A stretch of DNA of 64,000 bases from positions 1,302,001 to 1,366,000 of the forward strand of contig OY744463.1 in NCBI GenBank assembly GCA_963556145.1, in the 5' to 3' direction. This DNA comes from Hygrocybe punicea. Lineage: Eukaryota > Basidiomycota > Agaricomycetes > Agaricales > Hygrophoraceae. The notes beneath the pieces were generated by a model. That model did not search any database. It saw nothing but the letters and a program-made list of their open reading frames with translations, and was not told the origin of the DNA. This document shows, piece after piece, positions 11,182-21,825 of this stretch. The first letter of the stretch is position 1, and every line of letters begins with the position of its first letter. A program made the translations under genes and the position numbers.

Positions 11182-12826
11182 GCGCTTCGAGCTTTACATG
11201 AACGCGGCCGCAATAATTGAACGGTTGTTAGACTAACTAGTCCAACCGGTGAGTGGCCCAGCGTTTCGTTGATGCTATTTTCGGTCATGCTTGTTCTACG
11301 GATGAACGACGATAAGATCCGTGATGTCGAAGGAAAACACGTCCCCCGCCCTTGAACCTTACGGAGTACGGTACAGAAACGGGTAGGCGATAAGACTGGC
11401 TGCTTCTTCTGTTGGCAACATAACCAAGTTCGAAAGTCTACCTAGGAACACGGCAGGGGACAGGGCTAAGCGACGTTGTTACCTGTGTTACCATTCGATA
11501 TTTCAAAATACTCTGCTTTTTCGTTGAAGCTACCTTTCTTGTCTCGGGTGTTCTTTATTTCTCCTCGATCAATTGGGTTGGAACCATGTGACAATTCGGC
11601 AAGATAATGCTTTTCGTATCTTGGAACGATTCGATATCTCGTAATACTTGTAACCCGTATATCTATGAGTGTTCTTCATCACAAGACAATTGTGGTTGCT
11701 GATGGTCCTACACTGGAGGGACCGGTTGCGGTGTTGCTGGTGTCTTAGAATCTGTGCTCATTCAAGTTGTTTTATGACCGAGGTGTGACGCTGAGTGATG
11801 GGAAGGCAACGGATCAAAATGACTTAATCCGCGACTCTTTTTTTCGAACGCGTGCCAGTTGGCCGAGGGAGATGTGAGTACATCGCCACTAAACTAAATC
11901 GCGCATATTGAAGGCGATGAAAATTAATGGTCGGTAAGGAATAGCGGCGAATCAGGGACGACAGAGCGTGGCGAGTAGACTAGTGAATCGTCCACGTGTC
12001 CGTCACATGAAAGAGATCGATAAAGTGTTGAACGTTGAACTCTGAGGAGATAGTAGCTCTGGTATATGTAAAGCTGGACGAGAAACTTGGAAGAGAGATT
12101 GAGAATTTGTCAAGTGAGCTTGGTAATATGAAGAGCAGCCCAATTCTGGGATGGCCTGACATGGGATTGCGTAACTACGCTCATGAAACACAAGATGTAC
12201 CGTAATATTTCACCTCACAAGGCACACTCTGATCACCTTGAGTGCTGCAAGTGGTACACAGGATAGGAAGGATCAAAACTAGAATGAAACGGGGCGCAGG
12301 AGAGAGGGACCCCCGAATAAATGAAGGCAAAAAGTCGATTGGATGGACAGAGCAAACGGATTTTGCGGGGAGAAATATGACGTTTCACGTTGCCTGGAGT
12401 CGAGGAAAGAGAAATTGAAATTGGGTCGCGTGCGAGGCACGATGCGAATTTGAAAATGGGATACCGAATATGGCAAGACCCAGTTCGGGTATGGGCCCTT
12501 GATGTGGCGGATCAACGCGTGACCGACACGAAGATCGGAGATGCAACTTCTATCTTTGGGCCATCTGAGATTGGATCTGGACCCTGTCTTCGGGTCGAGC
12601 CTCGTGCAACGACGGCGGCACAGGCGCACACTGCCAGCTTGTTTTTCTGCAGCGGGCCCGTCGGGGGGGTGACCGTGATTAGCGCAAAACGACCAGACGG
12701 CAGTGGCAGTGGTCATTTGCATGGACTTGCAACGGAGACACAGTCTCTTTCGTAGCGCAACGATCGACCAGGCTTTTCAAGTTCGATCACATCCGCCTGA
12801 TATGTGTTAAGTCCATTTTTATCTGC

Positions 12827-12881
12827 CTCTATCCTCTTCCTCTATATTTTTTTTTTCTCCTCCTCTCCCTCATCCTCTCCA
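12827..12881 (+). promoter_or_regulatory. Pyrimidine-rich leader before zinc-finger start
   Basis: Nearly pure C/T sequence, including a run of twelve T at about 12848-12856 onward, ends directly at the ATG at 12882. CT-rich tracts next to start codons are common in fungal genes and usually mark the core promoter or 5' leader. The role here is inferred from position. Confidence 0.5.
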
Positions 12882-14448
12882 ATGCCCTCCCAGCACCTCT
12901 TCTTCCAGTCGCCTCCATGTCCACTCTACTCCTCCTCCCCGCCGCTCTCGTTCTCCGCCTCTTACCAATCCCTGCCCTCAGACGCTTCATTTGACCCAAA
13001 CAGTGAGCAAGCTTTCCCAACACCCGTCCTCTCCCCCCGTCTCACCCGTATTTGCCCAAAGCCGACATTTACTACGCTGCAGAACAAGATGGCGTCTACT
13101 CCTACCAACCTCTCTTCTCAGTCTCAACCCCTTGGCCCCCAGAACAAATCAAGGAGAAGCAAAGTAACCACATCTACCAAGAAAACTATTACCACAACGG
13201 AAATAACAACATTCCTCTCGACCCCCACCAATTCAACAATTATTCCATCGCAGCCGCTCAACCTCACCCACACTCCCAGTTTCCCTACAACATCATTAAC
13301 ACAACCTCCAACAACAACAACAACGCACGGTGCGCAGTACTGCACCCACAGCACCCACAGCACCCACAACCTCAACAAACTTACCCTCATCCGTCTGTTA
13401 ATTACCAGTATGACGACGTCCCCCAAGATCATTACATCCACCCTGCAGAACTTTCGCCATCCGACCTCTCGGCTTCAGTGTCCCCTCAGATGGACTATTC
13501 CCAGGCATGCGACCCCCGCTTCGTCACCGGAACCCAGGAACAAGTCTGCAGCGGCCCGTGCTTCACAGAGGAACACCTCGTCGGTACACCCGAAGGTGAT
13601 AACGTTCCTGACGTCGATACAGACGCCGACGCAGATGCAGATGCAGAAGGCGAAGACGACTTTTTCGATCAAGAGTACCAGGATGATGGTGAGCCCGAGG
13701 TCGATGTGGACAACGATGTGGACGACCACAGCGGAGATGGTGAATACGTCTACCGACGTGGCCGCGCTTCCTCCAATACGTTGCCCGCGCAGCATAGCAG
13801 GGCTCTGCGCTCTCGATCCGCCTCTGACGTTCCCCTCACCCGCTTTAGCCCGTACCATTATCCACTATCCCTCACTTCCCGCGCCCGTAGGACTTCCACA
13901 GCCAATTCGGCGTCCAACCTTACTATGCAGTCAACTCTGTTCACGTCGGCTTCCAACGAGCTCCAGGCAAAGCGACGCACGCGACCCGTGACCCCTCTGC
14001 CCGTCCCTGTCCCCGTCCCGAACCTGACCAAGAAAAGCCGTGGGAGGCGGGTCCCAACTGTGGCGTCACTCGAGTCTAGCGGCCGAACGCGCGCAGCACA
14101 GAATTTCAGCGAGGACGACTACGCGGATACAGGGAAGCGACGAGGCGGCACGCGGATGTATACGTGTAAAGTCGCCGGCTGCGGCAAATGCTTTGCGCGG
14201 GGCGAGCACTTGAAGCGGCATGTCCGCAGTATACACACCTACGAGAAACGTACGCTCTTTGCCACGGTTATCTTTGCATCGTGCTGAACAGGACTACAAT
14301 GTGTGTTCCAATTTATTATATAGCTCACAAGTGCCCGTACCCAGGATGCGGCAAGGATTTTAGCAGGCACGACAATCTTGGCCAGCACATGCGCGTGCAC
14401 AAAGACTACGTAGGGCCTACTACGGATACTGGGGCGTTCGGGATTTAA
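12882..14448 (+). CDS. C2H2 zinc-finger transcription factor, Msn2/Seb1-like
   Basis: Exons 12882-13002, 13062-14249 and 14324-14448 join in frame to give 477 residues, with introns of 59 and 74 nt. The start ATG follows a pyrimidine-rich leader. The N-terminus is Ser/Pro- and Asn/His/Gln-rich. An acidic stretch follows (DVDTDADADADAEGEDDFF, near residues 190-210), a plausible activation region. Then come an Arg/Ser-rich part and the basic block TKKSRGRRVP. Two C-terminal C2H2 fingers follow: C-x4-C-GKCFARGEHLKRH-x4-H and C-x4-C-GKDFSRHDNLGQH-x3-H, joined by HTYEKP. The final intron interrupts this linker in phase 1 between Lys and Pro, as in the gene at 3858-5059, so the two are paralogues. 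Msn2/Seb1-like stress regulation is inferred from the finger helices. Likely nuclear. Confidence 0.9.
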
Positions 14449-15239
14449 AAGAGATCGTGTAATCTATGTATCAAAACACAAAAACGTCGCCGACCCCCGC
14501 ACTACCTCACGGTCGCTGTAATAACTCTGTCAAGGCGCTGATGTGGATCGGGGAACTTTTTCCTTTGCTTTTCTTCCTCCACTTTTTGTTCTATAGTGTC
14601 CTTGCTTACTCGCATTCTTTCCCCACCACTGCCCACCTCGACATGGCCCCGAGGTTCTTGGGCTTATTACCCACACACACACACCCAAAATCTTGAATGT
14701 CACTACGCTACTTCAACTATTTCTTCTAATATAAATATTTTGTAGCTGCGTTTTCTTTGTTTTTCGTGTATCACTAACCACAGTGCGCCGCTCTCTCTGA
14801 TAATAATTTATCTCTACTTTTATTTTTCCACGCCAACAACGCGACCCCATCAACGATCACGCCTTTTTACGCGCCACCTTCAATTCGACAAACCACGTGA
14901 AATGTCGGAGCTGACGCCTATCAGACGGTGATATTACATAATATATTACTTATCCCCGATTCCGGCGCTAAACAATTCTGGCTGAATCTCGGGAACAAGG
15001 GAACATGGCGTGAAACATGGTTATGACTCGCCAAGTTTGCTTCAAGCTCTCACCCTGGTGGCGTGGTAACTTGTTATTAAAAGTAATTTTACTAGCACTG
15101 ATGTCGAGCACCCCCACAATCCCTATAGGTATCCAAGATCATTCAATCTGGGTGCCCGTTCCTTTATTTATGTAATTGAGTTATGTATCTCCAAGATCTT
15201 GAGTTTATACTATGGCCGATTATATCATGTCAGGCGATA

Positions 15240-15263
15240 AATTTATTATTATTATTATTATTG
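15240..15263 (+). repeat. ATT/TTA trinucleotide microsatellite
   Basis: About seven consecutive ATT units lie in non-coding DNA. Simple-sequence repeat with no evident function. Confidence 0.8.
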
Positions 15264-16534
15264 CCATTATTATGGAAATAACGTGGTTAAATATGCTCGA
15301 ACGGAAGCGGGTGCCTGTTCCTGGGCCACGTATTCCATATCGATCGATCCCGCTACGCCTGATTTGGGCTCATCGAAGTGCGCGCTTACTGCCTGGACTG
15401 TTCAATTTTTTAAATCTCCGCCATATCGCGCACATGTCCCGATTATTGATCGGGATACTTGCCCCGTTCGCTTCCGTGTGTCGGGTGCCATCGTTCAGAC
15501 CAAATAGTACCGACGCGCCATGACATCATCATTCGAATGAACAGCACAATGCGCGCATTCGGGAATGCGATGTCAAGCATTTCAAGCAAAATTCAAGAGG
15601 TGCATGTGCTTGTTAGGGCAATAATGGTAAAATAAAAATCAGTAAGTTCCGCGGGGAGGCGATCGTGCGATCGGCGTTTCATTTTGCCACCCAAGCTGGC
15701 AAGTGACCTACGTTGTTCAACTCAGCGCTCTCGACGGCTGTCCAGTCGGGGGCAACCATCAAAAAGAAGGCCGGCCATCAAGCCAACATCTGTAGTATTA
15801 TATTATAGCATTTTCAATAATGCCTGCGGGAATCAAAAGGTCAACATACCTTACTGGGTAAGATAGTCTGGTAAGATATTTATTTGCAAAGTACAAATGC
15901 GCTTTGGAGAAGAGGAAATGAAAATGGGTCAGTACGAGCCTTGCTTGGGGGCTTATTGCCACACCCTTCGCATTCGGAGAGTCTGAGTTGGGACAACGAC
16001 GCGACGGTGGCGACAATGACCACGCACTCTCGTTCGGGAAATTGGGGGTATTTGACCGGGTCCGACTGATACTGAGTATCGCTGCCTCATGAAAGTTCGG
16101 TGAAGTCTCGGGCTCCTGCTATTCCTCCAAGTTTATCAAATTTACTCCCGAGTCCCGGTAAGAAGGGATGAGAACTGGGATTTTCTTACTTGCCAAGCTA
16201 AACTTTACGAAGGTTTTTCCGAGTCTCGGAACACAGTCATTCTCTGGGCTCGGTTCCGTCCATGTTGATCAAATTGGCATAAACAAATGGCGGAGCGGCA
16301 GAATTTTACAACGGCGTCCACGGTTGAATCTCGGAGGGGAAAAAAAATACCGCTCGGAAAAACGCCGGGCATTCTTCGTGTCCCTGCAACCAAGGGTCGC
16401 AAGCATGAGGCTTCGGCCTCTTTCCTTTCCCATAAGGAAATCACTGCCGTTGGCGGGGCGCCGGCGGGAGCAATCAGTCGAGGTCAAGGTTGCACCCGAC
16501 ATGTTTACCGTGTGTACGCCGTTGAAATGTTCGA

Positions 16535-16560
16535 TTTTTTTTTTTTTTTGGGGGGGGGGG
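16535..16560 (+). repeat. T15 run joined to G11 run
   Basis: Fifteen T are followed directly by eleven G, then ATCC. Such a junction is prone to slippage during replication and to sequencing error, so the exact lengths should not be trusted. Confidence 0.85.
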
Positions 16561-17453
16561 ATCCCTAGCATTGTGGTCGTTACCGCGCACCCGGAGTGCC
16601 GCTGTGGCGTCGATGATCCCGTTAAACGCTTAGGCTTCTTTCAACAATTACACACGATGTCACGGTCGCAACCAGAGAAAGGGACGCGGCGTCGACGTGT
16701 GTGTGCGATTTTGCGATTCCTCGGCACCTAACGAGAGGGCGATACGAATGCGGCCGGTTGCGCGTCTACTGGCGCGTCGAACCCAGGGAACAGCCTGGGA
16801 ACCTATCATTCTCTCCAACGAAATTTGAAAATGCTTTCTTACCATTGTCGCTACCGCATGGTCCATTGGGTTTTTGCGAGCGTGGGTTATCCTGGAAGAC
16901 TTCCGATCGTTCGCTCCATGCGGGCAAATATGAGCGTCCCCGACGTTACTGAGACGAGTTCAGCGACAGAAGCAAGGTTGGCTAAGGCGCTGGACCTTTA
17001 GTTTGAAAAAAACTTTCAAAGGGTTTGGTTGGCAACACACATGTGGATGCATTCCCGAGCCTGCCACGGAACCAGAGACTCGGATGACAGGTGCATTTGT
17101 CCCACTTGGGCGCCTGAGTATGCTGTCCTCGGCAGAAACAAAGTGCGGTTCCAGAAAGACTTTGCCCTGCTCAAAAACATGCCTGCTGGGTTGATTCTGG
17201 GAAAGTGAGAGTAGATCCACAATACAGATGGGTGTTTTGCCGGAATATCTCGGTGTGAGCGACTGCCAGTGCGAAATTCACTGATGCATGTCACGGCGTG
17301 TTAGACATCTGAATCATTTTGCGTCGTTTCGTCATAGAAACAAAAATAAATATACCATTAGATACGCCGCCAAGCGATGGGCTCTATTGTTCAGACCGAC
17401 CAACAACATTTCTAGATTTCTAGACGACAAGAACAAAAAACAGGTTAACCTAC

Positions 17454-17533
17454 TACCGACGGTGGGGATCGAACCCACAACCTTCGCCTCAACATAATAG
17501 GAAAGCGACGCGCTACCATTACGCCACGACGGC
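17454..17533 (-). tRNA. tRNA-Arg (anticodon CCU) with 8-nt intron
   Basis: The minus strand folds as a tRNA. The acceptor is GCCGTCG pairing with CGTCGGT, followed by U8 and G9. The D arm is GCG-TAATGGTAG-CGC. The anticodon stem is TCGCT/GGCGA, and the T arm is GTGGG-TTCGATC-CCCAC, with discriminator A. The anticodon-side loop has 15 nt instead of 7. Placing the usual intron after position 37 leaves TT-CCT-A plus A38 and an 8-nt intron, TTATGTTG. This gives anticodon CCU (Arg, AGG codons). The D-arm block GGCGTAATGGTA also matches what I recall of fungal tRNA-Arg(CCU). The acceptor stem has a U-U mismatch at 5:68 and a G-U at 1:72. CCA is not encoded. It lies 95 bp upstream of the MPP6 start on the opposite strand. 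Confidence 0.88.
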
Positions 17534-17628
17534 ATCTCAAGTAAGTCGTGGAGAGGCTGCTATATACGGAATGGGATCATTTACAGCAACGTGAAAAGAA
17601 ACTTCGACAAGTTATCAGCGTACACCTC

Positions 17629-18465
17629 ATGTCGAACAAGAAGCTCAGCACCAGCACTCTAAGCCTGCGTTTTATGCAAAATGCGCATCGCGCCAAAAAC
17701 CTGGGAGAGGTGGAGGTGGAGAAAGCCCAGGTGAAAGACGATGGGGAATGGGAGGTCAGCGAGGAGGTCAAACAAGCATGGGGCATAAGAGCTGTCCCCT
17801 CGTAAGTGTGCCACTTCATCCAACATCACCCTTGACGTCCTTCCAGACAGACTGTAACTTACGAATCTTCGTACCTTCCATTCTTATTTCCCTCCGAATC
17901 ACCTGAATCGAGTACCAACTGGAGAAACGTGAGGGGTCGCCGAAAACTCAAGAGTGGAAAGGAAGTCACAACGGAGGTAGTTCCTCTGGTTTTTTCCGAT
18001 AATTTTGAACAACTCTAACAGGCTTCGAAGGCGCCACCGCAAGCTGGTATCACTCACCCGGAGGCCGACCATCACATTCCCAAAGACATCTCACACAGCT
18101 CAAAGCGACCCGTATCAATATCAGCCATCACCGCTTCAAGAGGCAAAAGGACGAAAATCCCAACCATGACTGCCCAGGAAATAATCTACAGCAATTCTGG
18201 TGTTGGAACAGATCTCCGGCCCCCTCGCTCCGCCGAACCCCCATTGCCGGACACAATCTCATTGCGTAGTGGTTTCCTCAAACCGTCGGGTGTGGACGAG
18301 CCGGCAAATCTCAAGGAGTCCACAAGATCATCCGATCAAGAGGTAGTCTCTGACAAAGGTAGCAGCAACGTGGCCGTCAAGAGAAGGCGAGATATAGCGT
18401 CCGATCCCTCGCTATTAGGAAGCAGGAAAAACAGAAAGAAGGAAAAAGTTACCTTACCAGAGTGA
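17629..18465 (+). CDS. mpp6: M-phase phosphoprotein 6 (Mpp6), nuclear exosome cofactor
   Basis: Exons 17629-17801, 17847-17976 and 18022-18465 join in frame to give 248 residues; introns are 45 nt each. The start is chosen at the ATG giving MSNKKLSTSTLSLRFMQNA, because the Mpp6 hallmark is a short N-terminal segment of the form K-L-S-x3-L-x-x-(R/K)-F-M-Q. The rest is low complexity and basic, with Lys/Arg clusters at the C-terminus (KRRRDIAS, RKNRKKEKV) that fit nuclear localisation and RNA binding. In known fungi Mpp6 binds Rrp6/Rrp40 of the nuclear exosome and helps recruit the Mtr4 helicase in rRNA processing and RNA surveillance; this is family knowledge. The length matches other fungal members. 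Confidence 0.8.
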
Positions 18466-18997
18466 TGGCCATATCGCAGTACCTCCACGACAGTATACCT
18501 CCTCGCAAACATATTCTGCACTCCGGGAAGTTGCCACTCGTTGTCTTCGACCTACCGCTTGATATTCTTTCATCTGTGCGACTTGTATCACATCACATTC
18601 ATGGTCCATCAATATCCACCAATATCCACGTTTGGATCTATCGATGTCCACCTGTTACTACTGCATTGGCAGTATCAATGCTGTGGGATGAATCAGAGTG
18701 TATCCTGCACTATTTCAGCATGTCGGATATTCTTCCTGTTTCACTCTCCTTCCACAAATACGAAAACCAGGGGTTTACACTTGTATAAGACTTAGCAAGA
18801 ACTACATAACAACCTGTAGAGATTTCGAATGTTACAGTAAATGTTAGACACGGTCCCGAATCGGTCAAGGGTGCCTGCACTCACAAGTAAGATATTGCGA
18901 GGGGGACTGGGGGCAATGCAAATAGACCAATGGAGATAATAAACCAGCAGATGAAACGGGGACGATACCGTGAGGGGAAGAACGCAATACAGGCGAG
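18466..18997. other. Intergenic between convergent MPP6 and centrin genes
   Basis: About 530 bp where two genes converge. It should contain both 3' UTRs. Short frames at 18462-18795 have no splice or homology support. Confidence 0.5.
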
Positions 18998-19794
18998 CTA
19001 GGCGTCATCTGTCATGATAGCGAAGAATTCTTGTTCGTTGATCTCGCCATCTTGGTCAAGATCGAATTCGTCTATCATGGCTTGTCTAGGGGGGGGGGTT
19101 AGGATGAGACATCAAAGCGCAAGATTATAATAACAATGGAGTCATATCGGAGACGATGGTTGGGGGAGGAGAGTGGTGAAACAAAAAAGACACGCATAGG
19201 GCGAGAGAGAGAGAGAGACGTACAGCTCATCATCTTCGAGACGATCCCCAATCTCCTTTGCGACCCTTCGCAGATTCCGAAGACTAATCTTGCCAGTGTT
19301 ATCGTCATCGAATAGCTGGAATGCACGCCGGATTTCCTCCATCGGATCCCGTGCCAATATTCTTTCGCTCACTAAGACGCAAAGAAGAAAGTGCAAATAG
19401 TCATCAGTACACAAAAAAAAAACAAATGCTCGAAGCACGGAGAAAAATTCAACGCGTGGAATTGGGCTCTTTCTTTTCCAAAGTGCCTCGCCAGCAGCAC
19501 CCTCATCTCACGAAACGAAAAGTTGACTCAACTGATTTTGGCGAAGTCCTCAAAGTCCATTAATCCATGCCCAGTCTTGTCGTGATCTCTAAGGACCTTC
19601 AGGACCTCCGCCTTCTTCATGTCGAACCCGAGCGCCCGCATGGCGACTTTGAGTTCGTGGTAGTCGACGCAGCCGTCCTTGTCGGTGTCGAAGAGCTCAA
19701 AAGCTTCTTTGATTTCCTGCTTCTGCTCATCGGAAAGCTCTGGGCGGGCATGTGTGCGTCGTTTGGATTTTTGTACAGCATTGGAGGAGTACAT
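18998..19794 (-). CDS. cdc31: Centrin / Cdc31-type EF-hand protein
   Basis: Exons 19794-19533, 19371-19224 and 19085-18998 join in frame to give 165 residues, the usual centrin length. Four EF-hands can be seen: [12 protein letters not shown] (loop 1), a degenerate loop [26 protein letters not shown], and [12 protein letters not shown] (loop 4). The second loop keeps most acidic positions. The N-terminus is short and basic ([17 protein letters not shown]), as in Cdc31. In fungi Cdc31 acts in spindle-pole-body duplication and in the TREX-2 mRNA export complex at nuclear pores; this is family knowledge. The first intron is long for this genome (161 nt). The second (138 nt) ends in a run of nine C directly before its TAG acceptor and has a CT repeat near its donor. 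Calmodulin is less likely because of the basic N-terminus and the LARDP-type linker. Confidence 0.92.
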
Positions 19795-20417
19795 GTTGAC
19801 CCGCAAAGACGCGACGCGTTGCGGACCCCAGAAACTTGAACCCGTACGTACCATTTCCGGACTTCAAACGCATACAGGCTATTGACTCCTCCACCGTCCG
19901 CATCTACATTCGCCTTTTAGCATCGTTACATGTACCCGACCTGCAAAATACCACATTTCTCAACAGGGCCGCTGTTTCATCCTGCTACAATATTAATCTT
20001 TTCTATCGACTCAATTCTTTGAGATTAGATTCACACGTGCGCCAAGCGGCTGCCGTATATTTTGAAAGTGCTCATGGCCTTTGCTACTTGGAAATAGGAA
20101 CATGACATTCTTAGGCAGAGCGGGAACATATGATGATAACCCGGAGATAGTTTCTGACAACGTCCCAGCGCGAACTATTTGAGAACAGAGCTGCAGCATC
20201 AAGGTTACATATTTAACTTCAAGCTATCGATGTACAGCGGAGGGATTACAAATTCGAGCACAGGAAGAAGGTCAAGTGGGACATAGACATAATTTGGACA
20301 AGAAAGAGAGAGAGAGAAAAAAAGTAGAAGCATAAACGCGTGTCGATAACGAGATTGTGCCAGTGGCTAGCATTGCTAACCTTACCGTTCGCCTTTCTGA
20401 TCCAACCATCCAATAGC
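19795..20417. other. Intergenic, no gene seen
   Basis: About 620 bp holding the centrin promoter and the 3' end of the beta-propeller gene, both on the minus strand. A purine-rich GA run lies at about 20300-20330. No coding frame is convincing. Confidence 0.5.
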
Positions 20418-21488
20418 CTAGATCTGCCTTCGCAAAATCCAAAACGTGCCAGTCCCAGGGCGATAGAGGGCAAGATCATCAGTCTTGCCGCTCCCTTCGT
20501 AATCGAGGGCATAGACACGGTCGGATGTAACTTTAAGATCATACCATGCAATGCCACTGCCTGGGTCGGGTTGTGCGTATACGGGAGAGAATTGCCCTCC
20601 CTGATTGCGAAGAATGTAAATCGCGCCCGTGCCAGGGCGGTAGAGAACGAGATGGTCCTGCTTTCCACTTCTATCATAATCGAAGGCAAAGGCAAGGTCT
20701 AAAGGCGACTTGAGGTCGTAACCGCCAATTCCATTGCCCGGATCACCTTGCTGGTAAACGGGTGAGAATATGCCACCGTTATTATTGAGGATCCATATGG
20801 TACCCGTGCCAGGGCGATAGAGAGTAAGATAATCCTGCTTTCCACTCCCACTATAATCGAAGGCAAAGGCACGATCAGCAGTAGATTTAAGATCATAACC
20901 GCCAATCCCAGTGCCCGGATCACCTTGCTGGTAAACGGGTGTGAATAGGACACCGGAGTGCTTCAAGATCCATATGGTGCCCGTACCAGGGCGATAGAGA
21001 ACGAGATGGTCAAGTTTGCCTGAGTGGTTATAGTCAAAGGCAAAAGCGAGATCGGCAGGCGATTTGAGGTCGTAACCGCCTATGCCAGTGCCTGGGTCGC
21101 CTTGTGCGTAGACAGGGGAAAATACGCCACCACTATTTTGAAGAATCCAGATGGTGCCCGTGCCAGGGCGGTAAAAGACGAGGTGGTCCTGCTTCCCGCT
21201 TCCGTCGTAATCGAATGCGAAGGCGCGATCAGCTGGTGATTTAAGATCATAGCCGGCAATACCATTGTTCGACTGATAGACGGTGGAGAATTGGCCTGCG
21301 ACATTGCGAATTATCGAGATTAAACCTGTGCCAGGACGGTAGAGGACAATATGGTCCAGTTTGCCACTGCTATCATAATCGAAAGCAAATGATTGGTCGG
21401 CAGTCGATTTCAGGTCGTATCCTGCGATACCGTTGCCGGGATCACCGTGGGCATAGACTGGCAAGTACGCTGGTATGAACAAGGACAT
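20418..21488 (-). CDS. Six-repeat beta-propeller protein, lectin-like (FG-GAP/PVL type)
   Basis: A single-exon frame of 356 residues made almost entirely of six tandem repeats of about 58 residues. Each unit has the pattern GIGGYDLKSPAD, then AFDYDGSGKQDHLVLYRPGTG, then W-I-L and a hydrophobic strand ending PVY. The D-Y-D-x-S-G-K-x-D stretch matches the calcium-loop form seen in FG-GAP/VCBS and Psathyrella velutina lectin (PVL) repeats, which form blades of a beta-propeller. The last unit is the most divergent. There is no signal peptide, as in several fruit-body lectins that act in the cytoplasm or leave by non-classical routes. By analogy it may bind glycans and act in recognition or in defence against grazers, but no sugar specificity can be read from the sequence. 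The neighbours are unrelated. Confidence 0.75.
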   Translation of the reverse strand: MSLFIPAYLPVYAHGDPGNGIAGYDLKSTADQSFAFDYDSSGKLDHIVLYRPGTGLISIIRNVAGQFSTVYQSNNGIAGYDLKSPADRAFAFDYDGSGKQDHLVFYRPGTGTIWILQNSGGVFSPVYAQGDPGTGIGGYDLKSPADLAFAFDYNHSGKLDHLVLYRPGTGTIWILKHSGVLFTPVYQQGDPGTGIGGYDLKSTADRAFAFDYSGSGKQDYLTLYRPGTGTIWILNNNGGIFSPVYQQGDPGNGIGGYDLKSPLDLAFAFDYDRSGKQDHLVLYRPGTGAIYILRNQGGQFSPVYAQPDPGSGIAWYDLKVTSDRVYALDYEGSGKTDDLALYRPGTGTFWILRRQI

Positions 21489-21825
21489 GATAGATGAACG
21501 ATTTGTATAAACTATGAGTGAAGGTTAGTCAGGGCACCCACACGTATGAACAGGTTAAATACCGTTTCACTGGATGTGGGACGATGGTGAAGTGAGAGAT
21601 GGAAGACGGACTACTTATAGCAAATGAGGATGCCCAAAGAAGAATATGACGGTAAGTCTTGCTGCATGAAGTCGCACAATTCCGGAGAAAGTATAAGTGC
21701 GGAAGTTGGGCTAGGTGCCTTAACAAATCAATTGGTACCTTAAGAAAAGGCCCTAGTATGGTGTAACTTTGGGTGAACAAAAACGCACATGTCTGATTGC
21801 TACTCAGCGCTAGGACGATAGCGGC

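Larger units (their letters stand above)
8574..12826. other. Gene-poor region of about 4.2 kb
   Basis: No gene here can be supported from start to end. Short frames on both strands lack splice partners and protein-like composition. Within it are a heptamer repeat (8615-8638), an orphan coding-like fragment (10264-10512) and a degenerate duplication (10903-11181). The segment 12270-12760 is open on both strands for 120-150 codons, but neither translation resembles a protein I know. Confidence 0.5.
14449..17453. other. Gene-poor region of about 3 kb
   Basis: I find no supportable protein gene. Features are simple-sequence only: an ATT/TTA microsatellite at about 15240-15263, AT-rich blocks around 14930-14950, and a T15 run joined to a G11 run at 16535-16560. 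The longest plus-strand frame (16168-16731) passes through that homopolymer and has no protein-like character. The 3' UTR of the zinc-finger gene and flanking regulatory DNA probably occupy the ends. Confidence 0.5.

Noticed and set aside
12279..12755. Overlapping frames of 120-150 codons on both strands
   Set aside because: Neither has protein-like composition or splice partners; GC-rich stretches commonly leave frames open by chance.
12804..13991. Plus-strand frame of 395 codons starting before the zinc-finger gene
   Set aside because: Only its first part (12882-13002) is exon 1; the rest is out of frame with the exon that carries the fingers.
16168..16731. Plus-strand frame of 187 codons
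   Set aside because: It crosses the T15G11 homopolymer, has no splice support and reads unlike a protein.
17332..17535. Minus-strand frame of 67 codons starting MPSWRNGSAS
   Set aside because: It is a translation of the tRNA-Arg gene; its codons follow the D and T arms exactly.
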